This document shows, piece by piece, positions 18,242 to 30,096 of a stretch of 64,000 bases of DNA; positions within the stretch are counted from its first letter, which is position 1, and every line of letters begins with the position of its first letter. This DNA is from Streptomyces flavofungini (GTDB lineage Bacteria > Actinomycetota > Actinomycetes > Streptomycetales > Streptomycetaceae): contig NZ_BMVR01000015.1 of the NCBI RefSeq assembly GCF_014650815.1, forward strand, positions 1 through 64,000, read 5' to 3'. The notes beneath the pieces were generated by a model that saw nothing but the letters and a program-made list of their open reading frames with translations, had not been told where the DNA came from and searched no databases. Both the position numbers and the translations under genes were made by a program.

Positions 18242-18712
18242 ATGTACGTCGTGAAGAGCCCGTTGCCCGACGACGATCTGAAGACTGTGTCCGAGGCGCT
18301 GCAGGGTGCCCTCGTGGACCTCGTCGACCTGTCCCTGGTGGCCAAGCAGATCCACTGGAACGTGGTCGGCCCGCGCTTCCGCTCCGTACACCTGCAGCTC
18401 GACGAGGTCGTCGACACCGCCCGGCTGCACTCCGACACCGTCGCCGAACGCGCCTCCACCCTCGGTGTCTCGCCCGACGGGCGGGCCGGGACGGTGGCGT
18501 CGAGCAGCGGTATCGGCCAGGTTCCCGACGGCTGGGTCAAGGACACCGACGCCGTGGGAGCGCTCGTGGACGCGCTCGGAGCGGTGATCACGCGGATGCG
18601 GAAGCGGGTGGGTGCCACCGGCGACGCGGATCCGGTGAGCCAGGACATCTTCATCCAGATCACGGCTGATCTGGAGAAGCATCATTGGATGTTCCAGGCC
18701 GAGAACGGATAG
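18242..18712 (+). CDS. dps: Dps-family ferritin-like DNA protection protein
   Basis: This 156-residue Dps/miniferritin oxidises and stores iron and compacts DNA under stress. The intersubunit ferroxidase motif is intact: H38-W39-N then G, F, H50 and D54-E55, in the order HWNVxGPxFxxxHxxxDE. Length is at the short end for the family, with no long N- or C-terminal tail, which fits the S. coelicolor DpsB type. The ATG at 18242 follows GGAGG; earlier in-frame starts would read through the tandem repeat. The gene is monocistronic, between the clgR terminator and a G-rich repeat region. Confidence 0.93.
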   Translation: MYVVKSPLPDDDLKTVSEALQGALVDLVDLSLVAKQIHWNVVGPRFRSVHLQLDEVVDTARLHSDTVAERASTLGVSPDGRAGTVASSSGIGQVPDGWVKDTDAVGALVDALGAVITRMRKRVGATGDADPVSQDIFIQITADLEKHHWMFQAENG

Positions 18713-19125
18713 GTCTGGCGGGGGCGCCTTGGGTGGGTGCCCGGGTGTCCGGGTGCCGGGGTGTCCGGATGCCCGGATTCCTGGGTGCCTGGGGCGTCCT
18801 GGTCTCCTCGACGGGTGCCTCTGCGGGGCCGTTGGCCGGGGCGGGGTGCCTCGCGCAGGGCCGGTGAATGTCTCGGCGGACCGGACGGGTCCGACCGGAC
18901 CGTGTGCGGTGGCCGAGTGCTGTCCTGGCCGCTCGGCGGGGCGGCTGGGAATGTCGGTCCATGCGGATCACCTCCCGCGCGGGTGCTGCGTCGGCGCCGT
19001 GCGCTCATCGGATGCGGGGTGGAGTGGGGCGGGGGAGACTCGGAAAGCCCGCGTCCGGCCTTGGTCCGGGCGGGCTCCGTGTGTGGCCGTGCGGTCGGCC
19101 CGGCTCCTGGCGGGAGGTGAAAGCC
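18713..19125. other. G-rich repetitive intergenic region
   Basis: About 413 bp without a convincing gene. The first 100 bp (18728-18810) is made of imperfect GGGTGTCCGGG / GGATGCCCGG units. Open frames here have no codon bias advantage over their alternatives. No promoter could be placed for the small membrane protein that follows. Confidence 0.6.
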
Positions 19126-19395
19126 GTGGCGGGGCGCATCGTGCGGTGGGCGCCGGCGCTGGGGCTCTCCGCGCTGTGGTGGTGGGCGGTCTTCCGGCTC
19201 GCCCTGGAGCCCGAGGCGGGGGTCCTTGAAGGGACCATCGCCGCCGGGGGGTGGGGGTTGAGTCTGCTGCCGGTGCACTGTGTGGCCAAGGCGCGGGCTG
19301 CGGGGGTTGCTGGGCGGGGGCGCGGACGGGGTCGCGGTCGGGGTCAGAGTGGTGATCGTGGTCGGGGTTCGGAGCGGGTACGGGGTGCGGGGTAG
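19126..19395 (+). CDS. small membrane protein with RG-repeat tail
   Basis: This 89-residue unrecognised protein has two hydrophobic stretches, at about residues 8-28 (APALGLSALWWWAVFRLAL) and 36-55 (GTIAAGGWGLSLLPVHCVA). It ends in a basic tail made of RGRGRGRG and similar dipeptides. The GTG at 19126 has GGGAGG eight bases upstream; GTG 19117 in the same frame overlaps that box and is less likely. Homologues of this general shape occur in streptomycetes, but I cannot name a function. The tail is encoded by a hexameric GGTCGC-like repeat. Confidence 0.55.
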   Translation: MAGRIVRWAPALGLSALWWWAVFRLALEPEAGVLEGTIAAGGWGLSLLPVHCVAKARAAGVAGRGRGRGRGRGQSGDRGRGSERVRGAG

Positions 19396-19403
19396 GCGAG
19401 GGT

Positions 19404-19544
19404 TAGGGCGTTTCTGATGGCTCTTGGTCGGCCGCCAGGGAGATCGTCGGCGCAACGGGAGCTGCCCCGCGAGGTGCTGCTCGCCCCGGCGCCCACACCC
19501 GTGACAGCCATCTGACGGTTTCAAGAGCCGTCAGAAACGCCCTA
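19404..19544. mobile_element. MITE-like element with 23-bp terminal inverted repeats
   Basis: The two ends (19404-19426 and 19522-19544) are inverted copies, beginning TAGGGCGTTTCTGA and agreeing at 22 of 23 positions. The 137-bp body (19406-19542) is bordered by TA on each side, as expected for TA target duplication by IS630/Tc1-mariner or IS5-type transposases. No transposase fits inside; the longest frame is 32 codons starting at ATG 19417. A subterminal hairpin TCTGACGG/CCGTCAGA lies at the right end. Confidence 0.72.
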
Positions 19545-19550
19545 GGGCAG

Positions 19551-19571
19551 GGGTGTGGGTGTGGGTGTGGG
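19551..19571 (+). other. perfect G-quadruplex motif
   Basis: Four GGG tracts separated by identical TGT loops (GGGTGT repeated, last tract 19569-19571) meet the classic intramolecular G4 rule. It lies 7 bp from the right end of the MITE-like element and 33 bp beyond the stop codon of the minus-strand SDR gene, where its transcript would carry the C-rich complement. Confidence 0.8.
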
Positions 19572-19604
19572 TGAGGTCGAGGAGCCGGGCGGGGCGGGCC
19601 CGGG

Positions 19605-20381
19605 TCACCAAGGCATCGCGACGCCGCCGTTCGGGCGGAGGATCTGGCCCGTCGTGAACGACGACGCGTCCGACGCCAGGTGCAGTACGGCGTGCGCCAC
19701 GTCCTCCGGTTCGCCGACCCTGCCCAGGGGCGACCTGCGGGCCAGGGCCGCCTCGGTCGCTGCCTGCGCCTCCTCCTCGTGGCGGTGCGTCATCGGCGTA
19801 CGCGTCCATCCCGGAGCCACTGCGTTGACGCGGATGCCGTGCGCACCGACCTCCGTGGCCAGCGTCTTCGTCAGCTGTACGACGGCCGCCTTCGCCGAGG
19901 CGTAGCAGAGCAGGCCGGGGTGGCTGGTGTCGACGGCGCTCGACGCCATCGTCACGATGCTGCCGCCCGTACCCGCGTCGATCATCGCGCGGGCCGCCGC
20001 CTGGCACGTGTACAGCACTCCCTTGAAGTTCACGCCCAGGACCCGGTCCAGGTCCTCGTCGCGGGTCTCCAGGACGGGGCTGCTGTGCATGATCCCGGCG
20101 ATGGCCGCCAGCACGTCCAGTCGGCCCGTCGTCGCGGCCGTCGCCGCCACGGCCTCCTCAACCTGCGCCTTGTCGGCCACGTCCAACGTGTACGTGAACG
20201 CCGTGCCGCCGTCCGCCTTGATGCGGGTCGCCGTCTCCTTCAGGCCTTGGGCGTCGCGGTCGGCGCAGTGCACGGCCGCGCCCGCCTCGGCGAGCAGTAC
20301 GGCGGTGGCGCGGCCGATTCCGCTGGCGGCGCCTGTGACGAACGCGGTGCGGTCGGTGAGGTCGTACGCCGATAGGGGCAT
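19605..20381 (-). CDS. SDR family NAD(P)-dependent oxidoreductase
   Basis: This 258-residue classical short-chain dehydrogenase has the nucleotide-binding glycine motif TGAASGIG near residues 14-21. It also has the D-V-A acidic turn, NAG-equivalent IAGIM, catalytic Ser in SSAVD, and the YASAK motif for Tyr/Lys. The C-terminal LRPNGG block is normal for FabG-like enzymes. The substrate cannot be inferred. The ATG at 20381 (MPLSAYDL) is preferred over 20417 because the upstream codons overlap the probable operator at 20404-20416. The gene is transcribed toward the MITE/G4 pair and away from nei. Confidence 0.88.
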   Translation of the reverse strand: MPLSAYDLTDRTAFVTGAASGIGRATAVLLAEAGAAVHCADRDAQGLKETATRIKADGGTAFTYTLDVADKAQVEEAVAATAATTGRLDVLAAIAGIMHSSPVLETRDEDLDRVLGVNFKGVLYTCQAAARAMIDAGTGGSIVTMASSAVDTSHPGLLCYASAKAAVVQLTKTLATEVGAHGIRVNAVAPGWTRTPMTHRHEEEAQAATEAALARRSPLGRVGEPEDVAHAVLHLASDASSFTTGQILRPNGGVAMPW

Positions 20382-20403
20382 GGCGGGACCGTACGGCGAT
20401 ATC

Positions 20404-20416
20404 TGACGGGTCGTCA
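20404..20416. promoter_or_regulatory. TGACG-GGT-CGTCA operator-like palindrome
   Basis: A 5-bp perfect inverted repeat with a 3-base centre lies 23 bp upstream of the SDR start codon. Sites of this type bind TetR-family repressors ahead of SDR and lipid genes in actinobacteria. No TetR gene is adjacent, so the regulator would act from elsewhere. Confidence 0.5.
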
Positions 20417-20489
20417 ACTAGTCGGTATGTACGTGGTGCGTGGGGTTGTCCGGGGTGGGTGTTTCGGTCGGTGGGGTGGTTCCGCTCGG

Positions 20490-21290
20490 TCAGGGAGTGG
20501 GGCCCTGTTGGCAGGTCGGGCACCAGTACGTGGGGCGTCTGCGGGTGGGTTCGCCCTGGTCCGCCGAGCGCAGGGGGGTGCCGCAGCGCAGGCAGGGGCG
20601 GGGTGCGCGGCCGTACACGTACAGGCGCTGGCCGGGGCGGGTGCTGCCCGTCGTCGTACGCGCCGGGCGGTCGCGGTTGGCCTCTAGGAGCCTCTTCGCC
20701 AGGGGGGCGAGGCGGGTCGCCTTCTCCTCGGGCAGCTCGCCGATCGGGAGCCAGGGAGTGGCTCCGAGCAGGAAGCACAGTTCGCTTTTGTAGATGTTGC
20801 CGATGCCCGCGAGATTCCGCTGGTCCAGCAGCGCCTCGCCCAGGGCGCGCTCGGGGTCCGCGCGCAGGTTGCTCAGCGCCTGCTCGGGGTCCCAGTCGGG
20901 GCCCAGGAGGTCCGGGCCCAGGTGGCCCACCGCGCGGTGCTCGTCGGTCGTGCGGAGCAGTTCCAGGACCGGCAGGCGGTAGCCGACGGCCGTGTGGTCG
21001 GCGGTCGCGAGGACGGCGCGGATCTGGTGGGCGGGGCCCCCGCGCCAGCGTTCCTGCGGGGTGTACACGCGCCAGGAGCCGTCCATGCCCAGGTGTGAGT
21101 GCAGGGTCAGGCCGCCTTCCACGCGGGTGAGGAGGTGTTTGCCGCGTGCGGTTACGTCCAGGACGGTGCGGGTCGTGAGGTCGGTGGTGGCCAGCTTGGG
21201 GACGCGGAGGTCGGAGCGGGTGAGGGGGTGGCCGGCTAGGGCTGCGTGGAGGCGGTGGGCCGCCTGGTGGACGGTGTCTCCTTCGGGCAT
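20490..21290 (-). CDS. nei: Fpg/Nei family DNA glycosylase (endonuclease VIII type)
   Basis: This 266-residue bifunctional glycosylase/AP lyase removes oxidised bases. The mature N-terminus would be PEGDTVH, placing the catalytic Pro and Glu at residues 2-3 as in Nei rather than Fpg (PELPEV). The helix-two-turn-helix reads LLDQRNLAGIGNIYKSE, and a C-terminal zinc finger has CLRCGTPL and YWCPTCQ. The ATG at 21290 is fixed by the need for PEGD at the N-terminus; no strong RBS is visible. It lies downstream of lhr on the same strand, but 626 bp of repeat-rich DNA separates them. Confidence 0.94.
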   Translation of the reverse strand: MPEGDTVHQAAHRLHAALAGHPLTRSDLRVPKLATTDLTTRTVLDVTARGKHLLTRVEGGLTLHSHLGMDGSWRVYTPQERWRGGPAHQIRAVLATADHTAVGYRLPVLELLRTTDEHRAVGHLGPDLLGPDWDPEQALSNLRADPERALGEALLDQRNLAGIGNIYKSELCFLLGATPWLPIGELPEEKATRLAPLAKRLLEANRDRPARTTTGSTRPGQRLYVYGRAPRPCLRCGTPLRSADQGEPTRRRPTYWCPTCQQGPTP

Positions 21291-21309
21291 GGGGCCAGCG
21301 TTCCACTTT

Positions 21310-21391
21310 TGCTGGCGGGAGCGCCTTTGCTGGCGGGGGCGCCTTTGCTGGCGGGGGCGCCTTGGGTGGCGGGGGCGCCTTGGGTGGTGAG
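21310..21391. repeat. 18-bp minisatellite upstream of nei
   Basis: The unit tgctggcgggagcgcctt is repeated four times with small changes (21310, 21328, 21346, 21364) plus a partial fifth copy. It starts 20 bp before the nei start codon, in the region expected to hold its leader. Confidence 0.85.
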
Positions 21392-21540
21392 GGTGTGTGG
21401 GCGTGGGGGTGTGTGCTGGCCCCGGGGGCCGGGGTTGCTGTTTCTCGCCTCTTCTCCGGTGGTGGGGTGAGGTCCTCCCGCCTTCTCTCCGGTGGGGTGG
21501 TTGCGGTTCTCTCGCCTTCTCTCCGGTGGTGGGGCGGGGC

Positions 21541-21635
21541 CGTGCCGGTATGTCCGTGCTCGCGTGTGTGTCGTTCGGAACGTTTCGTGTACGTGCGTCG
21601 TGGTGGGCCGAGCTGCGCGCGGACATACCGGCACG
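21541..21635. repeat. 95-bp element with long terminal inverted repeats
   Basis: CGTGCCGGTATGTCCG (21541-21556) recurs perfectly inverted at 21620-21635, and the match extends to 19 bp with one mismatch. A palindromic GTTCGGAAC lies inside. As RNA from either strand it would fold into a long hairpin with a 57-63 base head. It could be a dispersed short repeat, a MITE remnant or a structured RNA. Confidence 0.75.
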
Positions 21636-21916
21636 TCCCCTCCGGTTCGGATGGCGGTGAGCGGTTCGGTGGGGGTGTCGCGTTCGGGCTTCGGGTCGGC
21701 TGGGGGTGTCTGCCTCTGCTGTGGGCAGCTGGGCCGCCCACAGGGGGATGGGGGTGCCCAAGCTCGAGTGAAGTCGACTGCTTCGGGGAGGTGGGCACAG
21801 TCCAGTCCGGCGGCGCCTGTGATGTTGGGGGAGGGCACGGACCCAGGCCCGGGGGTTCCTGGATGTGTGAGGGGAGAGGGGAGCTTGCGGCCCTCGGGGG
21901 CGGGGCTGGGGATGGG

Positions 21917-26590
<4,674 letters not shown>

Positions 26591-26669
26591 GCCCCCATCG
26601 TGCACCTCGCCACTGACAATGGCTCCGACCTGCGAAAAAGGGCTTGCACCCGTGGCGCAGAATGGAGAC

Positions 26670-27593
26670 ATGGCTGGTTCGGCTGAGCAGGCGCGGCACT
26701 GGACGTACGCCGAGCTGCCCGGCGTCGACCTACTGCGCGCCCACTACGTCCGCAAGACGTTCTCGCGCCACACCCACGAGCACTTCGTGGTGGCGGCGAT
26801 CCGCGAGGGCGTCGACGTGTTCCAGCACACCGGCGCCGACCGGCACGCGGGACCGGGAACCCTCGCCCTGATCAATCCCGACACCCCGCACACCGGCCGC
26901 GCCGGAGACCCCGACGGCTGGCGCTACGGAGCGGTCTACCCGGCCCCGGACGTCGTCGCCGCCATCGCCAGGGAGACGACGACCCTGCGCGGGACCCCCG
27001 GCTTCGTCCTGCCGGTGCTCGACGACCCGTACGCCGTGACCCTGGTCCACCGGGTGCTGCGGGCTGCGGAGGAGGGCAACGCGCTCGCCGCCGACACGTT
27101 CCTGCGGGTCGCCGTGACCCGGCTGCTGCGGTCGAACGGCGGCAACCTGCCGCAGCGCAGCGTGCGCTCCGCGGGCGCGCGGGTCGCGGCACGCGCGCGT
27201 GCCGTCCTGGAGGACCGGCTCGTCGACCCGCCGAGCCTGGAGCGTCTCGCCGCCGGTCTCGGCGTCAGCTCCTTCGCCCTGCTGCGGGCCTTCCGCGACG
27301 CGTACGGCATGCCGCCGCACGCTTGGCTCACCGACGCGCGCGTGCGGCGCGCCCGCCGCCTCCTGGACGCCGGTACGAGCCCCGCCGAGGCGGCCGTCGC
27401 CGTCGGCTTCACCGACCAGCCGCACCTCAACCGGCACTTCACGCGGATCGTCGGGGTGCCCCCGGGCGCCTATCAGCGGGAGCGCAAGAACGTACAAGAC
27501 CCTCCCGACCCGCTCCTCGTAGCGTCCAGGGTGTGGCAGAGCGAACATCATCCCCAGACATACCCGGGTACTCCGAGGGAGCCCGTGACGTAG
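26670..27593 (+). CDS. AraC family transcriptional regulator (probable azlCD activator)
   Basis: This 307-residue AraC-type regulator has an N-terminal cupin ligand domain at residues about 10-100 (HTHEHFVVAAIREGVD, then LINPDTPHTG) and two C-terminal HTH motifs at about 185-280 (LERLAAGLGVSSFALLRAFRDAYG, PAEAAVAVGFTDQPHLNRHFTR). The domain layout matches regulators that sit beside azlCD-type exporters. The ATG at 26670 follows GGAG. The 3' end overlaps azlC by 61 bases, a sign that both belong to one transcript. Confidence 0.9.
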   Translation: MAGSAEQARHWTYAELPGVDLLRAHYVRKTFSRHTHEHFVVAAIREGVDVFQHTGADRHAGPGTLALINPDTPHTGRAGDPDGWRYGAVYPAPDVVAAIARETTTLRGTPGFVLPVLDDPYAVTLVHRVLRAAEEGNALAADTFLRVAVTRLLRSNGGNLPQRSVRSAGARVAARARAVLEDRLVDPPSLERLAAGLGVSSFALLRAFRDAYGMPPHAWLTDARVRRARRLLDAGTSPAEAAVAVGFTDQPHLNRHFTRIVGVPPGAYQRERKNVQDPPDPLLVASRVWQSEHHPQTYPGTPREPVT

Positions 27594-28390
27594 TCGGCCC
27601 TGCGGACAGCGCCGGGCCTGGTCCGGCCCGTCCCGACTCCGCTGTCGTCCGCGACGCCCTCGGCGTCGGCATCGCCGTCGGTCTCTCCGGCTTCGCCTTC
27701 GGGGTGACGGCGGCCGGCAGCGGCCTCACCGTGCTCCAGACCTGCGCGCTGAGCCTGCTGGCCTTCACCGGCGCCTCCCAGTTCGCCCTGGTCGGCGCGC
27801 TCGCCGGGGGCGGCAGCCCGTACACGGCCGCCGTGGGCGCCGTCTTCCTCAGCATGCGCAACGCCTTCTACGGGATCCGGCTCTCCCAACTGCTGGCCCT
27901 CCCGCGCGCGGTGCGTCCCCTCGCCGCCCACATGGTGATCGACGAGACGACGGCCGTCTCCCTGGCGCAGCAGGGGCGGCGCGCGGCACGCATCGGTTTC
28001 GTCGTCACCGGAGTCAGCCTCTACCTCCTGTGGAACCTCTCCACGTTCCTGGGCGCCCTCGGCGCGGAGGCCATCGGGGACACCAACACCTGGGGGCTCG
28101 ACGCCGCCGGTCCCGCCGTGTTCCTCGCGCTGCTCGCGCCGATGGTGCGGACTGCTACGCAACGGGCGGTCGCTGCTGTCGCCGTCCTTCTGGGACTCGG
28201 ACTGCTGCCGGTGCTGCCTTCGGGAGTGCCGGTCCTGGCCGCCGCCCTCGCCGTCCCGGCCGTCCTCTACGTAGAGGGCCGCAAACTGCAGCAGGCGCAG
28301 ACCGGTCTCCCCCGAGCGGGAGGCGACTCCACCCCCGCGGACATCGCCCGCACCGCAGAGCCCGACAGCGCGCAAGGGGAAGACCGTTGA
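27533..28390 (+). CDS. azlC: AzlC family branched-chain amino acid exporter subunit
   Basis: This 285-residue polytopic membrane protein of the AzlC family is the large subunit of a branched-chain amino acid (or azaleucine) exporter. The family block LVGALAGGGSPYTAAVGAVFLSMRN is present, with about six to seven hydrophobic segments and a soluble tail of about 40 residues. GTG 27533 is the first in-frame start and lies inside the end of the AraC gene. The first about 35 residues are polar and Pro/Gly-rich, so a shorter start cannot be excluded. The stop overlaps the azlD start (TTGA). Confidence 0.9.
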   Translation: MAERTSSPDIPGYSEGARDVVGPADSAGPGPARPDSAVVRDALGVGIAVGLSGFAFGVTAAGSGLTVLQTCALSLLAFTGASQFALVGALAGGGSPYTAAVGAVFLSMRNAFYGIRLSQLLALPRAVRPLAAHMVIDETTAVSLAQQGRRAARIGFVVTGVSLYLLWNLSTFLGALGAEAIGDTNTWGLDAAGPAVFLALLAPMVRTATQRAVAAVAVLLGLGLLPVLPSGVPVLAAALAVPAVLYVEGRKLQQAQTGLPRAGGDSTPADIARTAEPDSAQGEDR

Positions 28391-28695
28391 ACATCTGGAT
28401 CGCCATCGCTGTGACCGTCGTCGGCTGCTACGCCGTCAAGCTCGCGGGCCTGCTCGTCCCCGCGGGGGCCCTGGAGCGGCCGCTCGTCCAGCGCACGGCC
28501 GCCCTGCTGCCGGTGGCGCTGCTCGCCGCCCTCACGGCCCAGCAGGCCTTCGCCGACGGCCGGACGCTCGTGCTCGACGCCAGGGCGGCGGGCCTCGCCG
28601 CGGCCGCCGTGGCGCTGCTGCTGCGCGCGCCCTTCCTGGTGGTCATCGGGGCGGCCGTCGTCGTCACGGCGGGCGTGCGGGCCCTGGCGGGGTGA
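28387..28695 (+). CDS. azlD: AzlD family branched-chain amino acid exporter subunit
   Basis: This 102-residue small partner of AzlC has four hydrophobic segments and the typical short AzlD shape (WIAIAVTVVGCYAVKLAGLLVP at the N-terminus). Translation appears to begin at TTG 28387, sharing bases with the azlC stop codon, which suggests coupled synthesis of equal amounts. Confidence 0.88.
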   Translation: MNIWIAIAVTVVGCYAVKLAGLLVPAGALERPLVQRTAALLPVALLAALTAQQAFADGRTLVLDARAAGLAAAAVALLLRAPFLVVIGAAVVVTAGVRALAG

Positions 28696-28744
28696 GCCGC
28701 GGCGGGCCCGCACAGCAGGCTTCGTGGTGCTCCCGGGCGGTCCG

Positions 28745-29704
28745 TCAGCCGATGGACCGCCCGTAGGCCCGCAGCGTGCGCAGGGACTCGACCGTGATGA
28801 TCGGACGGCACTCCAGGGCCGTGCCCGGCGCCCACTGACGCCACCGGATCGGCCAACCGCCGTCTTCTTGTTGCTCGTTCGTGAGGAAGTCCAAGGAGCG
28901 CGCCACCTCGTCATCCGTGAACCACGCGCGGGCGAGCGATTCCGGCGCCTTCGCGAAGTCGTACGCGAAGTGGTGCTCCCCGGGGCCGTACCCCGGGGAG
29001 ACCGGATTGGCGTCGGCGCGCTCCGGGTCGAGGACCGCCAGACGCTGTTCGCGGACCAGCCTGCCCAGCCGGTCGGCGGCCGCCTCCGCGCGCGGGCGGT
29101 CGGGCGCGCCGTCGAGGAAGGCGACGGCGGCCTGGATCTCGTACGGATGCGACTTCTCCAGGGACTCCACCGTCCGCCAGCAGAAGTCGGTGGCCCGGAA
29201 CAGCCAGGCGTGCCACACCTCGTTGCGGTGCAGCAGACCCACCACAGGGCCGGTGGCGAGCAGTTCGCTGGGCGGGTCGTCCACCACGGGCACGAACGGC
29301 GCCGAGGGATAGCCGCGTTGGCTGGGATGGATCACAGGCAGCGCGCCGTCAGGGGTCGACACCGCGGTCAGATAGCGGCACACCCGCTCCACCCGCATGC
29401 CGCCGCAGCGCTGGATGGAGTCCAGGACGCGCAGCGCGTGCCCGGTGTGCAGCGGCTGGCTCACGGGACCGCGCAGATCGGGTTCGAGCGCGTGGCCGTA
29501 CCCGCCGTCCTCGTTGCCGTACGCGGCCAGCGCGGTCTCCACCGCGTCGGCGCTCCCGGCGTCGCCGTCCAGGAAGTGGTACGCGAACCGTCGCTGCTCG
29601 AGCACGCGCGCGGTGAGCCAGACGAACTGCTCGGCGCGGCGCAGCGGGGAGGACGGCGACGACGGGGAGGAAGCGGCGTGCGGGGACGCTCCGTTTTCGG
29701 CCAT
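28745..29704 (-). CDS. conserved hypothetical protein with alpha/alpha-barrel (terpenoid-cyclase-like) repeats
   Basis: This 319-residue protein shows the repeat signature of alpha-alpha toroid proteins of the squalene cyclase/prenyltransferase type: YGNEDGGYGHALEPD near residue 62-76 and NEQQEDGGWPIRW near residue 283-295. No catalytic DxDD or DCTAE motif is present, so a cyclase activity is not supported. It may bind or modify a lipid or peptide. The ATG at 29704 starts a Ser/Pro-rich N-terminus. It diverges from the DUF3046 gene. Confidence 0.7.
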   Translation of the reverse strand: MAENGASPHAASSPSSPSSPLRRAEQFVWLTARVLEQRRFAYHFLDGDAGSADAVETALAAYGNEDGGYGHALEPDLRGPVSQPLHTGHALRVLDSIQRCGGMRVERVCRYLTAVSTPDGALPVIHPSQRGYPSAPFVPVVDDPPSELLATGPVVGLLHRNEVWHAWLFRATDFCWRTVESLEKSHPYEIQAAVAFLDGAPDRPRAEAAADRLGRLVREQRLAVLDPERADANPVSPGYGPGEHHFAYDFAKAPESLARAWFTDDEVARSLDFLTNEQQEDGGWPIRWRQWAPGTALECRPIITVESLRTLRAYGRSIG

Positions 29705-29783
29705 GTTCCGAAGGTAGGGCGGAACGCGGCCGGGGGAAGCCCTCTGTGCCGGGCTGCACTCTCAGGGGCGCGATACTGGAGGC

Positions 29784-29978
29784 ATGCGGTTGACGGTCTT
29801 CTGGCAGCGGATGGTGGCTCACTTCGGCGCGGGGTACGCCGAGACCTTCGCGCGCGATCATGTGATGACCGAGCTCGGCGGGCGCACGGTGCACCAGGCG
29901 CTGGACGCGGGCTGGGAGGCGAAGGACGTGTGGCGGGCGGTGTGCTCGGCCATGAACGTACCGGCCGAAAACCGCTGA
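29784..29978 (+). CDS. DUF3046 family protein
   Basis: This 64-residue small soluble protein starts MRLTVFWQRM and contains FARDHVMTELGGRTVHQAL. It matches the actinobacterial DUF3046 family, which is repeatedly found near recA-recX. Function is unknown; the conserved aromatic/acidic helix pattern suggests a protein-binding domain. It lies 4.2 kb upstream of recA on the same strand. Confidence 0.82.
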   Translation: MRLTVFWQRMVAHFGAGYAETFARDHVMTELGGRTVHQALDAGWEAKDVWRAVCSAMNVPAENR

Positions 29979-30096
29979 CACGGGGACCCACTGGTGTTGC
30001 CCTGCCGGGCGGGGCGAGCTTCACGCGCGCCGGGGGCGTGCCTCCACGCGCGCGTAGGGCTGTGAAAACCGGGGGCGGCGGCCGAATGTCCGCGGC

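Larger units (their letters stand above)
21291..21916. other. lhr-nei intergenic repeat region
   Basis: About 626 bp without a supportable gene. In order it holds the 18-bp minisatellite, three copies of a CGCCTTCTCTCCGGTGG-like unit (about 21447-21535), a 95-bp inverted-repeat element (21541-21635), and a small CTGTGGGC/GCCCACAG hairpin (21719-21743). Both flanking genes are on the minus strand. Confidence 0.7.

Noticed and set aside
18685..19229. Several short plus-strand frames after dps
   Set aside because: They arise from the G-rich repeat block, have no RBS, and overlap one another in all frames.
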